A program made the translations under genes and the position numbers. A stretch of DNA of 64,000 nucleotides from Coleophoma eucalyptorum (Eukaryota; Ascomycota; Leotiomycetes; Helotiales; Dermateaceae). Shown here one piece after another: positions 36,413-48,978 of this stretch; position 1 is the first letter of the stretch; each line of letters opens with the position of its first letter. Below the pieces are notes generated by a model. It searched no databases. It was not told where the DNA came from and saw only the letters and a list, made by a program, of their open reading frames with translations. Where the stretch lies: assembly GCA_026120035.1 (NCBI GenBank), contig JALRME010000016.1, forward strand, positions 496,001-560,000, given 5' to 3'.

Positions 36413-37360
36413 ATGGCGCTCAAACAGGGACAGGTTGAAAGAGCAGTTGCTACTTTGCTAAAACCTGTTCTTTCACTTGTCACCATCTTATTTCTCCTTC
36501 AATACAGTGGCATCTTCAACCGTGCTCTCAAGTCTGGGAATTCCAAGATCTCCAAATCTGTCATCATCGCTTCTCAGAAATCGAGTGATCTGACCTGGCT
36601 TGCCCCAGCCGCGAAAGAGGGAGGATGGGATGTCCACACCTACATAACTGACGGTAATCCGACCGCATTACAACCAAACACCGTGCCTCTGAATAAGGGC
36701 AATGAAGCAATGGTCTATCTAACCTATATCATCGAGAACTACGACAAGCTTCCAGATGTGATGTTCTTCCATCATCACCATTCCCAAGCCTGGCATCAAG
36801 CCTATTCATCCAGCTATGAACTAGGGCACCTTAGAGCAAGTAGCGTGCTGAAACAACACTACCTCCCTCCCCGCTGCCTTCCAGGCTGCGAGAATGTCAT
36901 CGAACTATCTGGGGACGTTATGCCTTTACATGATCTCCAGACCGCATCACGAGACGTGCTAATCTCCAGTGTTCTCAAAGCGTTCTTAGATCCTGGTGAG
37001 AAGGTGCCTGAGAAGATTGCAGCACCTTGTTGTGCACAGTTCGCTGTCTCGAAAGAAGCAGTCCTTCGACGGAGGAAGGAGACCTGGGAAGGACTCAGGA
37101 CGTGGTTGATGGAGACTGATGTTTTGAGTGCCAGCGCAGGGAGAGTTTTGGAGTACACTTGGCATATCTGGTTTGGGATGGAGCCTGTTTTGTAAGTTTC
37201 CTCTGTCTTCATTTTGAGTTCTCTTGTTATTGGTTTTATTGCTTTTCTTTTATACCTCGGGTTCTTTAGGAGCTGCTTTACTGATCATGTTTCTAGCTGT
37301 CCTTCTGAAAAACAATGTTTGTGTGACGTCTATGGGAAGGGTGACTGTCCTTCTCGTTGA
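36413..37360 (+). CDS. DUF3431 family protein, signal-anchored
   Basis: Exons 36413-37191 and 37297-37360 give 280 residues. A hydrophobic segment at about 14-30 (LLKPVLSLVTILFLLQY) is a signal anchor, so the domain probably faces the Golgi or secretory lumen. Features of DUF3431 (PF11913) are VVIASQKSSDLTWL, NKGNEAMVYLTYIIENYDKLPD, MFFHHHHSQAWH, CCAQFAVSKE and YTWHIWFGMEPV. The short second exon supplies the Cys-rich end (FCPSEKQCLCDVYGKGDCPSR), which is lost if the intron 37192-37296 is not removed. The family resembles glycosyltransferases but its biochemical role is not established. Confidence 0.88.
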
Positions 37361-37716
37361 CATTCACCGTATCTAGATTAACGCCATAATACAATCTGGA
37401 GCCTTTTTGGACAATTTAGCGCTGGAGTTACTTTTTACCATCGGAGACGGTGGAGTTTGGAAGCCAAAAAAGTAACCGATGGCTTATAGATTGGTGTAAT
37501 TTGGTCACAAAATCTGCAATTGGAGTACTCTATGATGATTGTAGAAAATCTAGGCGTGTAGTTATAATTATGATGGCCAACAGTATTAGGAAAGGCAATG
37601 ATTTGAATTGGCAGCTCCAGAAGGTGCTCTTAAGTCACCAGCTCCAGAATCCAGATCATCTACATCTAACTAAGACTCAATCGCTCGGAGCCTAAGAGAC
37701 TACTGTCCATATCAAA
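37361..37716. other. Convergent intergenic region
   Basis: 356 bp between two 3' ends. No gene; presumably transcription terminators of both neighbours. Confidence 0.55.
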
Positions 37717-38529
37717 CTAGCCGTGCTTAGCAAACACAAAAGTCCGCATCGTCATCCCCTTCCTCCCCTCCAAGTTAGCCTCAAATGGGGGCATGTTCCG
37801 AAAGTTTTCTTCGCTCTGCAAACCCACAAATCCCGAGAAGCTCCTTCCCTTCTCCCCGAGAGCTTCATCTTCCTCTTCTCTCCAGGCGCCATATGCTTTC
37901 ACCTCTCCATGTCCTTCCCTTTCCTCTTTTGCTTCGCTCGAGGCGAGGTTTCTCCTCACGAACTCCCGGAATCCAGGCCCCACCCGGGTTTTGAGTTCAG
38001 GTGTCAGAGGTGATGTGCTATGGGGAAAATACCAGATAAAGAGTTTGGTAACAGGCTGTGAGAGAGCGAAGAGGAGATTTTGGTTTTCTTCGCTGGGTGA
38101 GGTACTTGTGGTTGTAGATGCTGGGATGAGCAGAGTGTAGCTTTTATACGATTCTTTCACCAGGGGACTGACTTGTTCTTGAAGCCTAGATCCTGGGGTC
38201 TGGGACTGCCAGGCTTGGAGGTGCAAGAGAGATTTCCAAACTAGATTTTCAGGTTAGCAAGTGGGTTTCTTTTGGAAACTTTTGACTATCTATCTAATTT
38301 ATCTCGTTTTACATGGATGCTCGTGAGAGGTTGAATACCCACAGACAATCACCCCAGCATTCTCATCATTGTCAAGCTGTCGGCTCCAAAACACCTCTTC
38401 GACACCATCTGCATTCTGAAGTGGACTGATGAACTTCTCACTCCATATTTTTGCATCTTCCGATTCGGCTTCGTGAATGCGACAATCGGCTGCAATGGGT
38501 ACGAAGAGGACTTGAACTGGGGCAGACAT
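37717..38529 (-). CDS. Small protein with two ABM-like alpha/beta halves (unknown)
   Basis: Exons 38529-38343 and 38240-37717 give 236 residues. The 102-bp intron (38241-38342) uses donor GTGGGT. Its removal gives GVIVFWKSLLHLQAWQ, which resembles the strand-helix of dimeric alpha-beta-barrel proteins of the antibiotic-biosynthesis-monooxygenase type. The second half ends similarly (SFSGFVGLQSEENFRNMPPF). This suggests a tandem ferredoxin-like fold, but the resemblance is weak and no catalytic residues are identifiable. The start MSAPVQVLFVPIA reads as a first beta strand. Confidence 0.7.
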
Positions 38530-40487
38530 GGCTTGGGATTCAAGAAGACACTAAGTCAAGAAAACGATGATATTAGAGCATTCAGGAGGCTAATGAGTAG
38601 TTCGAGATCTTGTACTATTTTATCATCTTATATATATATATCTCTCCATCGTCGAACACAGTCGTTGAGCTGTTGCACGCTACTAAAGTAAACAAACCTT
38701 CCTAATTAAGCGATTCGGTGAGGCAAGTGGAATTCTTACCGGTTTGTGTATGTGTGGAAAGCTAGATACGGATTTGGTACTTTATGAGCTTTGTGGTTGA
38801 TGATTACCTTATAGCATCAGAAGCTCAGGATCGGTGGTCTGTGGCAAAGAGTATGGCATTGGTGATTTGGTCACGTGGCTTACAAACCAAACCAGTTGAT
38901 CGTCCTATTTCTCCTGTCCCATGTATTTTAGATAAAACAGGTCTATTTATTTGAGAAGATGAAAGATACCTTACTTAACTGAGCAGAAAACGAAAGATGC
39001 TAATCTAGGTGAATTGTGGGTATCACGTGAATGGCTCCAGTCTGGCGCGTGCCTTACGACATAGGTAAATTTGGCAGAGCAGCGAAGATATCAAATACCT
39101 GCCGCAACCCTTTCCACCAGTCAAAGTGACTTGGATGAGTTGCATGGATGCCTTGACTCACTGTTGGGTTGTCTTGCTCTACTGAAATCACCAAAACCAT
39201 TGTTGTGGATCGCCTTTCACAACGTGAACAGCAAACTCCCAGTACCATGCTTAAGGCAATCTCATCGTTGTCCTGCAAGTACAGGAAGCAAGCAAACGCA
39301 AGTGCGTCATTAAATGGAAGTATTTGATTCTTATTGTCTCCTCGAAACATTGCCGAAGAAGATTAAGGGTGTTCGCATTTCCGGTCTTGGCCGCTACTTC
39401 TCGTTCGTTGTGGTCACAATGCTTACCACGATTGAGTGTTGAAGTCTGAAAGAATAGTCTGGTAGATCATAGAGTGCCTCTCTTGGCTTTTACCATGACG
39501 AATCGACACCCTTCGTTGATTTATCCCATACACGAACAAATGGGCGTGTCGACGTGGAAACAGCTTGGCGATGCCTTGGCAACTTGCCGCAGCACGAAGA
39601 TCTTCTCACAAGACATGGAATACTATGATGATATTCTTGGCACATGACGGTTAACCTCTTGCATCAATACGCAAACTCGGGAGTTGCTTATCTGATTCTA
39701 GTCTTGGAAGACGCCAATACTGTACTACGGAGAAAAGCAAATATGGCGTTTTTCCTTCCCGAAACTCTGCGGGGAGTTTAGAAGCTTTTGGTGGCTGGAA
39801 GAGGCGTCTTCAAAACTAAGTCTTTCGAAGAGGTGCTTAGCAAAGAAAGCGTTGATATTTCAGTTTTCTCGCAACCAGCTGTTGCAGATTCGAAAGCAGG
39901 GCTTTTATCAATTTATTTTCGACAAAGATCGTCGCAACTGTCTACTTTCAGAAGCAGCAGTTATCCTTGAATCCAAGCTTATTTGATTCGGATGAACAGG
40001 GCAGTCAGGTAGATTTTCATCGAGTGATTACCAGCTCTCATTCGTTAGAAAGAGACAACGGATCAGTCCCACAGGCAGGCATTGTGACAGAGTCGATCAG
40101 AGAACTGTTCGTCGTTTCAATTATGTGATGCCCACGCAAACACGATGGACGTCCCTGGCTGAATGCTGACACAGTGATCGAAAAGATTAAACGTGCTCTA
40201 TACTCCCACCTTTCATTTGACATGACTCCTGGTGTGGACTATTGGAGTCCTTGGCCTTCATTTATTGCAAGCACTACCGGCAGGTTCAACTTGCAAATGC
40301 TGAGAGACAAGGGCAGTGGATATCTTATATAAAGCTGTCGAAAATATCCAGATACTCTCCTCTGCTCCAAACAGCACTTTCTTTCACACCTTCAGGATTA
40401 TCATTCATTGACCAGTCACAACCAAGACAAGGTTCTTCTCTTTAAACAATCAGAATCAGGTATTCGTTCTTTTACACAACCACAAAA
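38530..40487. other. Intergenic, about 2 kb
   Basis: No gene recognised. The left end is the promoter side of the ABM-like gene and the right end that of the pectate lyase. A minus-strand frame at 39054-39350 is protein-like for 98 residues but has no partner exons or known motif. Confidence 0.55.
40326..40334 (+). promoter_or_regulatory. TATA box of the pectate lyase gene
   Basis: TATATAAAG lies 154 bp upstream of the pectate lyase ATG, a usual position in highly expressed fungal genes. The 5' leader between is C/A-rich. Confidence 0.5.
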
Positions 40488-41380
40488 ATGCAATACCAAA
40501 AGATCTCCATGGCCATGGCCACTCTCATCCTCGCCGCCACTGCCATACCAAACCCAGCTCCAGCCCCAACCCCAGCAGCCAAGCTGGCCACAAAAGTCAA
40601 CAAGCGTGACAGTCTTCCAGCCTCCTCGGGAACCTCTGCCCTTGATGCTGCCCAGACCATCGCAGCAGGAGAGTCTTTCGATGGAGGGATGGTGATGTAC
40701 GATCGTGGTACCTCATGTACCGGACAGGCTGAAGGCGGAGACAAAGATGCCGTCTTCCAGATCGAGGCTGGTGGTTCTCTCTCTAACGTCATTATCGGCC
40801 CCAACCAAATTGAGGGTGTCCACTGCCAAGGTGCTTGCACTCTGACTAATGTCTGGTGGTCTGCTGTCTGCGAAGATGCTTTCAGCATTAAGAAGCAGGA
40901 TGCTGGCGACACCACCTACATCAAGGGAGGAGGAGCATTTGGAGCTGACGACAAGGTTATCCAGCACAACGGTGCCGGTACTGTCTCCGTCTCCGATTTC
41001 ACCGTCGATGATTTTGGAAAGTTGTACCGCAGTTGCGGAAACTGCGATAGCATGTACGAGAGACATGTTATCATGGATGGCATTACTGCGTCCTCTGGAT
41101 CCGAGCTTGCTGGTATGTCCTTTCATAGTCCTTCTGTTTCTTACTTCCAATGCATACAGAAAGATAAAGGTGGATTGTAGCTAATATATCTCTCCTTATA
41201 GGCATCAACTACAACTATGGTGACTCCGCAACATTCACCAATATCGTCGCCAGTGATGTTGACGATATCTGCGTAACCTACACCGGAACCGACGACAACA
41301 ACGAGGAGCCATCCGAGTATGGATCCGGTGCTGATGGAACTTACTGCATCTACTCTGAGAGCGACATCTCAAGCTCTTAA
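40488..41380 (+). CDS. Secreted pectate lyase, PL3 family
   Basis: It cleaves polygalacturonate in plant cell walls by beta-elimination, outside the cell. Exons 40488-41112 and 41202-41380 give 267 residues; the 89-bp intron (GTATGT...TTATAG) is phase 1. A signal peptide (about 1-20, [12 protein letters not shown]) and a Pro/Ala linker are followed by a dibasic Kex2-like site (NKR, about residue 41). PL3 (PF03211) features are the parallel-helix repeats, [56 protein letters not shown], and the conserved Cys residues ([15 protein letters not shown]). The C-terminal exon has [14 protein letters not shown] and TYCIYS. Intact. A TATA box lies 154 bp upstream. Confidence 0.94.
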
Positions 41381-42487
41381 ATTATACATATTTGGCTTGG
41401 AGGATACCCGGAAGGGAGTGGAAAAAATAAAGAAGCGGACTGCTGCATGCAGGTTTAGCTGTCTATGATGATTTAAGGGTTGGTTTCTATGTATATTTTT
41501 TATATTCTTCATTCTCAAATACAATGAGCTGGCAATTTTGGATAACTTTCTTGAGATTTGAGTGAAAGATGGTAAGCCACGAAAATAAAATCGTGTGACA
41601 AGGGAGGGAGCTTAAGTTCTTCCCCATAATCTCGGCGAATCCTCGTTCTTCCTGCCTAAAGGTCTTTACTTCTACGATTGGCGGCTTACTGCCCTTGGCA
41701 GGCTCCATGCAGGCAGGTACGTAACGTACAAAGCTGCCGTGTTGTGCCACCCGCATGGGCTCGCTAACCTGCTTGACTCGTAAGCGACCACCTTTGTCAG
41801 CTGTACCGACTACGGGATGGCAACGCTCGAGCGCATATACATGATCGCGGGCATGATGGCGGCTTTGCTTTGAGTCAGTACTGGCATTCTTGTAAGTTAT
41901 CAGCAACTATTCCAAGCCTGTATCCCCCTCTGCTTGGAAACCAATCCCGATGCAGTCCAATGTGGCCTTTATTGGGGCTTCTGAGGGTCCTAGTTCTGAA
42001 GACAAGGGAGAGACATATAATGCATGCGATGAGAAATTTCAACGGCGAATAGACTAGTACAGTAGATCGGAAATATTCCATTCGCTTGTTTCCTTTTGTG
42101 GTCCCCTGTGTTTCTCTCCGTAGCTTGCCATAGCTCGGTCCCTTCTTCGAGTGGAGCTTGTAGCGTGATTGATAGATTTGAGTGAACGACACTTGGAGAC
42201 GGCACAGGGCGATTAGATTGGGTAGGGAATCAGTCGCAAGTTGAGACTTGATCAATTGTGATTGTTCCTTCGGGAAATAGCACTTCACTAAGCATTGATG
42301 TTGACAGAGCAATAGATCTTGGGAGCTGAGGGTTTAGATTTAGACTTTTCAGGTAATCAACAAACACATACAAGACCCTCAGTCAACGAGATTTGCAGGT
42401 GACGAGTACTATGAGTCGATTAAGATACCAAACTACCTTCTTCGTTTTTACATCCTTCTAACCCAAGGTACAGCTCTAATATTGGAC
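41381..42487. other. Convergent intergenic region
   Basis: 1.1 kb between two 3' ends. No gene; open frames up to 145 codons overlap each other and show no motif. Confidence 0.55.
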
Positions 42488-43308
42488 TTAAGCTTTCTTG
42501 CTGACGGCATACTCAGAAATCTCTCCGATAACCTTTGCAAGCTCACTGGGCATGCTCAAGTGTGGCAAGTGTCCAGCCTTCAGAGACCAGGTCTTTGCGT
42601 CGGGTCCGAGCTGGGAGGCCATCATCTGCTGCGTGGGATATGGAAGTGCGCCATCATCAGTCAAAAAGATGTATGAGCCAGGGATTCCGTTAGCCCATGG
42701 CTCGTATGTTGATGGTGTTGCAAAGACGAGGGCAGATGTATGACTCATCTGAGAAGCAAATTCCGGAATCTTCTCTTCAGGGATATCATTGAATGCAACT
42801 TGTGGCATCATCGATGGTACACCTGTCACCCTGTCTCCCTTTTCAATGTTGTTAGTCAAAGTCACGGGAATGGGTCAAGAGTTCTGGTTACCTCGACATT
42901 CATCCATGGCAATGGAGTACCACCGAGAACACCCAAAAGACTCTGGCCCTTTGGAATCATGAAAGCACTCATATACACAGTCAAGATGACGCCACCAGTC
43001 TTTCCCTCCTTCGCTCTTGAAGCAGCATCAAATCCTTCAACGGCACAGCTGATGACTACACCGCCATAGGAATGGCCGAGCAGGACAACATCTTTACCTT
43101 CATCAGCAAGTTTGGTCAGTGTACTGCGTACCGCTGCAACGTCTTCGGGCAAACCGGTCAGAGGCAACTCGGTGCCGCCGACGGAAGGCAGCGGCACGAA
43201 TTCGGCAGGAATGTTGGCCTCCTTTAACTGGGCAAGAATTAGGTCAAAGCCAGCTGGTAGCTGCCAGGCACCAGGGACAATGACGACGGTTGGCTTTTGT
43301 GAAGACAT
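42488..43308 (-). CDS. Alpha/beta hydrolase (AB_hydrolase_6, esterase-like)
   Basis: Exons 43308-42892 and 42838-42488 give 255 residues. The N-terminus TVVIVPGAWQLP carries the oxyanion-hole strand, and the nucleophile elbow is GHSYGG (Ser80). The late GHLPHLSMP supplies the catalytic His, and SYIFLTDDGALP the acid region. The 53-bp intron (42839-42891, GTAACC...GAAAAG) is phase 0 and removal joins PWMNVE to GDRVTGVP. No signal peptide, so probably cytosolic. Substrate unknown; relatives hydrolyse small esters or lactones. Confidence 0.9.
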
Positions 43309-44954
43309 GTTTGCTAGATTGATTTGAGAATCGGATATAGGGAATACTGATTTTGGGACAGAGTTTCCTTTGGAAGTAAGGTAGATGAAGAATTGCGGAA
43401 AGGGGTTAAGGAAGGATTTCTACGGCTCGAGACGAATCCTTCCCCTCTTCCACGTTTTGCCTCACACTCTCTTATCCCCTCCACTCTCCCCTCTTTCGGG
43501 TTGGACTCTCCTGAACATGAATAACACTTGAAGAGTGCTAGGCCCGGACCCGGTCACCACTATGGTGGATCATCATCAGGGGCGTGGCTGCTATACAGTG
43601 CAATACTGTCTATCGGACAGGTACTTGGTACCTGGCTACGAGTTCGTACGGACGAGAGTTTCTTGGCGTTGTCGTGTGAAGTACGCTCAGACACTGCATT
43701 AGAAGTGGGTATTGGTATGTTTCGTTGTGCCTTGGTGCATTAGTCCATGGATCACCCAGGTCGCAATGCCTGCAATTCCGCGGGAAGAACCTGTCAGACT
43801 GTTGAGGTTAATATCCCGACCCTCCGTACGGCGAACAACTCTGTTTTTTATGGATTTTCAACATTGCACTTCTGCGTACAAAGTTCTGTGCAAATGACGC
43901 CCTGAGCGTCCGATTTAGAAATGGGTCTGCTTCCGCCCGGCGTCCGCAGAGGTCAAAGAGTGCGAAGCTCAAATCGATCAAGATCAAATCGTCAATGGCA
44001 CCACAACTACAACCACATTGCGGACCTCGAGCCGAAAAACGTTAGTTGTGCTGGAAATCCATGCTTTGGGACCACGTTCGTGCCACGCAGAGACCCAGGA
44101 GTTTATGCACTCGGCAAAAGCTCCCCAATCTACTGGAATATAAGACGTACATTATAGCTCGGGCTCTGGCCGGTTTAGGGGGCCTGGCCAATCACAGAGT
44201 TATCTATCCTTGGAGTATGGTACGAAGCTTTTTCTTCGACGACGACATGTTCCGCGCCGTCATGTCTCCTGGGTCCCAACGGCCTCCGACAGCTTATCTG
44301 TGCCACGCGAACGCAGTACCGTGATCGGGATATTCATGAAGACATCTTCCTGAGGTTAGCGTTGGCCCCCTTTCTCCCTCTTCAGGCGATTCATCTCCTG
44401 ATCATGGCTCTTCATGGATTCGGGGTCGTCACTTTCATCTTTGCACTTCCTCTTGCCCAATCACGTCCCCTTACTAACCACTTCTCGTACTGTAACCGGG
44501 TGCGAGTTCTTTGTCAGAGCATACTAACTAAGTCTTGCCCCGGAGAAAAGACGAAGAAGAAAATCCGTGCAGGCCTCGGTCTCCACGTGAAGTAGTTGGC
44601 ATCTACTGCCTTATGCTGTAGTTCTGCTCTCCTCATCTGTGCTTCCTAAACCGCTTCTGCCCTTGGTACGGCAGGGTCCGGGGTATGTTTCCCGCGGCAC
44701 GAGAGAGAACATTTTCTGCAAAGATCTCCTGGAGATCTTTTCTTCATCCATACAGTGGCAGGTTTAGCAGCATCAGTAGTTGAGGTGAGATTGAAACGAG
44801 GTTGCTTGTCTAGAGAGCCTACACTCATTATAGAGTGGGACTTCCTTGGTTGCCCTTGGAGGTTGCTTTTCTCCAGATTCTCGCCCATACACTTCTCTCC
44901 TTCATGTACTTTCTTTTCTCGTCGCTCATTATCTTTTCATAACCCTTCATCACA
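43309..44954. other. Divergent intergenic region, 1.6 kb
   Basis: It separates the hydrolase and rhodopsin-domain gene starts and must hold both promoters. No coding signal found. Confidence 0.55.
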
Positions 44955-46352
44955 ATGTCGACCGATACGACAAGTACGGATTCTGCGCTAGCTGCGTATC
45001 TCGCAGCCGCGATGAAGATTGCGGCGACACAGGACCTGAGTCAAGACCAACGAGCGAATACTAGAACACTGAGCATCGTCTTTGTGATCTTGGCAGTATT
45101 CTTTGTAGGGTTCCGCTTTGCTGCGCGCTATAAGCAACGCGCCAAAATTATGATGGATGACTGGTTGATGCTCCTCTCTCTTGTACTGCTGGGAGGAAAT
45201 CTTGCTTGTGTGATCGTTAGTAAGTATTAAAATGAGCTCAGGACTTGAAGCCGCACACACTAACACCGAGTAGTGGTCAGCTATGGCCTAGGACTTCATT
45301 CTGGTGCCTTGACTTTGAGTCAAGCGGAGATGTTGGGCAAAGTAAGTCCTCTTTGGATATGATATTAGCGCATGCAAACTGACACTGGTCAGATATTGCT
45401 CGTCAACGAACCACTCTACGTTACCAACATTAACATTATCAAGCTGTCCCTGCTCCTACTATACTACCGCATATTTCCTATGCGCTCCGTCAAGCTCGGA
45501 TGTTACGTGCTAGGTGCTATCAGCATAGCTTGGAACGTCATACTTCTTGGCGTAGCTGAAGGGCAGTGCAATCCGCGAGCAAAGGCTTGGGCGCCATGGC
45601 TAGCTGGAACCTGTATCAACTTGAAAGCAACGTTTCTGGCTATCTCCATACCTTCCATCCTCACCGATGTGGCGATACTTGCACTGCCGCTACCTCATGT
45701 CTGGAAACTCCAGACCAACCTGACGCAGAGGGTTATGTTGATGGTGATTTTCTTGCTCGGTAGTTTCGTTGTGTTTACAAGTATCTACCGCTTCACTGTT
45801 TACTTGTCATACGACCCGAATGATCTTCCTTGTAAGTGGGCTTGTCTTGGAAAATCGGACCATTATCTGACTGTTTGACTAGATACACTTGCACCAGGAT
45901 GCGCATGGAACATCGTCGAGCTCTCATCGGGGATTATCTCAGCCTGTCTGCCGACCCTCGGCCCGCTCGTTCGTGTGGTCTTCACCAAACTCGGCGGTTC
46001 ATCAGCTGCGAGTAAGGCGTATGCGGGACGCAGTAAATCGAACGTTGGAAACGCGACGCCGAAATCCGGACTTGTGACGATTGGTGGTGGTGAAAGCCAC
46101 AGCAGGTCAAAGAGCAAGGACTGGAATAAGCTTGAGGATGAGTCCAAATATGGGTATCACCAAGACGATTTTGGTAGTGACAAGAGTTTGAAACTTGGTG
46201 GTACGGCCCCGACGATGACTGTGATGGTTACCGGGGATAGAGGCACGAGTTCGAGGAGTAGTGATGATATTCCACTGCAAGAGATCAGGCAGAAGAGAGA
46301 GGTGGAGTGGAGTGAGAGTAGAAGAGCTACTGGTGGCACCGAGATGGTTTAA
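44955..46352 (+). CDS. PTH11-like integral membrane protein with fungal rhodopsin domain
   Basis: Exons 44955-45219, 45274-45341, 45393-45831 and 45883-46352 give 413 residues; the introns are 51-54 bp, and all phases agree. Seven hydrophobic segments fill about residues 35-285. Family features (Fung_rhodopsin, PF20684) include RFAARYKQRAKIMMDDWLM, VSYGLGLHSG, NINIIKLSLLLLYYRIFP, KLGCYVLG, GQCNPRAKAWAP, DVAILALPLPHVWKLQ and the WNIVELSSGIISACLPTLGPL end of helix seven. A Ser/Gly-rich cytosolic tail of about 120 residues follows. There is no CFEM domain at the N-terminus. These proteins are candidate surface sensors in pathogenic fungi, but ligands are mostly unknown. Confidence 0.92.
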
Positions 46353-47250
46353 ATCTTCACCATGCTGGATGAATTTCATTTTTTATTTATGGGTTATTAA
46401 TAATTTCTGGTACCAATCAATGTATCCTGCTCAGGCAATTTTCCAATCTGGAATGGACAGCCGACCAAGTCAGCAATGAACCTGAACCAATCAACAACCT
46501 GAACAAAAGCCCTTCAGTCACCCAAATCGATTGGGTTATTAACCTCTTTGATGTATAATTTGTGCAATTTCTCACTAAAAAACAAACAACTCTAAAGGGA
46601 AACATGTTCTTCGTTATGCTCGGATGGCAGGTTAATTGAGCAAATGGGAGAAGCATGTATAGCCTAAGATATGGTTGTATTCTCTATTGCTTCTACTGCA
46701 CCAACCCATTTATTAAAGCAAATGCAACGGTGTAGACCCACTCAAACCACTTGATACAAACCTGGCCAGCACTCATTAGGTGCCTACCAATTGTATAGCT
46801 CTAACCAACTTGCTGCGTTTACCTCCACTCCCTTACCTTTCTCGCCTTCCAAAAGCTACCCCGCCATTGCTCGCTTGGTGACGCCAGGTTCTACTTTGTA
46901 TCGACCCCGCCTGGACGGCCTCGACTTTCACATGTCCGATTCCAGCATGCAGGCTACATACACTTCCAGCCCTTTTGCAAATCTAGAACTAGCACATCGA
47001 TCTTGCGCATATGCAGCAAGAATACAAACCCTTCCTTTAAACACGTCTTCACCATGCGCCATGACGGCATCACATGTGTACCTAACAATATCAGGGTTTC
47101 CATATCAGAAATACCCCACTAGATTTTCAGGCGCTTGCCCAGTCGCTAGCCTGAGCTATCAAAACCTCAAAGCTAAAAAAAAAGTCAATTCGAAAGCTTA
47201 AAGGAAGTAAAGGAACCGTTTCTTATTCTCCACAATCCATTCGTCCCAGT
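46353..47250. other. Intergenic, 0.9 kb
   Basis: Between two co-directional genes. A 136-codon plus frame at 46791-47201 has no motif and is most likely non-coding promoter or leader DNA. Confidence 0.5.
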
Positions 47251-48978
47251 ATGAATGCGCCTCCAGCCACTGAGAACGATAAGTCGTCGGCCACCCTTCC
47301 TGCAGTCTCTGCGGAGGCGGGCGCGCAGATGGGCACTGTGAATGGAACCGCGGACAGAGAAAAGGACGTTGCGAACGCGCTCGTCGGGGAGCAGAGACTG
47401 TATCTTGATCCCGCTACGGAGGCGCGGGTGGTCAGGAAGATAGATTGTTTTTTGGTCCCTGTGATGACGATTGGCTATGGACTTGTTTATTACGACAAGG
47501 CAAGTCGCAAGTCCACTGCTGCGGTTGCTGAGAGCAATACTAATGCCGGGTTAGGCAATTCTAGGCTCTGCGGCCCTCTTTGGCATGACTGCCGACTTAT
47601 CGCTGTCCCGAGTAAATTCGAACACCCATGCCACGGACACGTCACGACTGTCATGGGCGACCTCAATGTTTTATTTCGGCATGCTGGCTGGTTTGTACCC
47701 TATGACCTTCGCCCTGCAACGATTTAACATGGGCCGGATACTCGGAGCAATGGTTTGCCTCTGGGCCCTGATATGCATGCTTACAGCCGCCGTGACGAGC
47801 TGGCGTGGTCTTTATGCACAGCGATTCTTCCTTGGTTTCGTAGAGAGTGTAATCCCGGTTGGATACATGTGCATAATTTCATCGTTCTATACCCAGAGGG
47901 AGCAGAGCTTGAGACAGAGCTGGTGGTTCTCTAGCACAGGCCTCTTCACTATCATCGGTGGTGCATTGAATTATGGCTTTGGTCAGATTCAAGGAGGGAG
48001 TTTGAAGAGATGGCAGTATATCTATCTACTCGCGGGCTCTTTGACGTTTATATTCGGTTTGTTCTGTTTTGCTATGCCCAGCTCGCCTGCTTCCGCATGG
48101 TTTCTATCCAAGGAAGATAGGGTGGTAGCTGTAGAACGCCTACGATTTGGACAGACGGGAGTACGCTGCTCCAAATTCAAACTGTCACAAATTCGAGAAT
48201 CACTCCTTGATATCAAGGTATGGCTTGTGGCAATCATGATGGCATCAGCGTAAGTCTCAATTCTTACATAACAAGAAATCCTCGTGCTAATTATTCCCAG
48301 GTATACTGTCAATGGTGCAGTGAGCGGATTTGGTCCATTGATCGTCTCAACTTTTGGATACTCAACACTTGATAGCATTCTCTTTCAATTCCCGCTTGGT
48401 GGACTTTGCTTCTTTGCTATCCTATTGACCGGATATCTTTCATCGCGATTCTCAAACATTCTACTTCCAATGTTGGTTTTCTGTTGTTTCCCAGTTATCG
48501 CAGGCTGTGCTATGATCTGGAAAAGTAGTTGGTCACACCACGCTGCTGTACCGGTAGCTGGCTATTCCATCATCGGGACCTTCGGCGCTGTGGTTAGCTT
48601 AATAATCACTATCGGAATGAGTAACGTTGCAGGACAGACAAAGAAGTCCTTTATGGCTGCGACGATTTTCATAGCGTACTGCGTGGGGAACATCGTCGGC
48701 CCTCAACTAATCAAGAGCCAGACCAAGTCAAGGCATTATCCCGAATTATGGCTTGGATTGATTATATGGTGCGCACCCCCTCCCACGGTTTGATTTAATT
48801 CAGCTGACGACATTCTAGCTACTGTATCACCATTGTTTCCTCAATCACATTGTATTTCGTTCTCGCTCTGGAAAACAAGCGACGCGCCCAATTGGAGTTA
48901 AACGACATCGACCGAGATAAGATGGCATTCCAAGACTTCACCGACAAGCAGAACCCGTATTTTACGTACATGCTTTGA
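47251..48978 (+). CDS. Dal5-like MFS transporter (allantoate permease family)
   Basis: A plasma-membrane symporter of the anion:cation (TC 2.A.1.14) group, which carries allantoate, vitamins or organic anions. Exons 47251-47499, 47555-48249, 48301-48768 and 48819-48978 give 523 residues and about 12 hydrophobic segments. Family blocks: RKIDCFLVPVMTIGYGLVYYDKAILG, SMFYFGMLAGLYPM, GRILGAMVCLWALICMLTA, RFFLGFVESVIPVGYM, WWFSSTGLFTIIGGALNYG, and NDIDRDKMAFQDFTDKQNP near the end. The first intron (47500-47554) begins GC, not GT: AAG|GCAAGT, branch ATACTAAT, acceptor GGTTAG. Removing it gives DKAILGSAALFGM. No GT site restores the frame. The last intron (48769-48818) starts GTGCGC. Confidence 0.92.
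47500..47554 (+). other. Non-canonical GC-AG intron
   Basis: A 55-bp phase-0 intron with donor AAG|GCAAGT, branch site TACTAAT and acceptor GGGTTAG. The donor matches U1 at every other position, as is usual for GC-AG introns. No nearby GT gives an in-frame product. Confidence 0.75.

Noticed and set aside
46791..47201. 136-codon open frame upstream of the permease
   Set aside because: No motif; it is separated from the permease start by a stop and not in phase with it by any clear splice.
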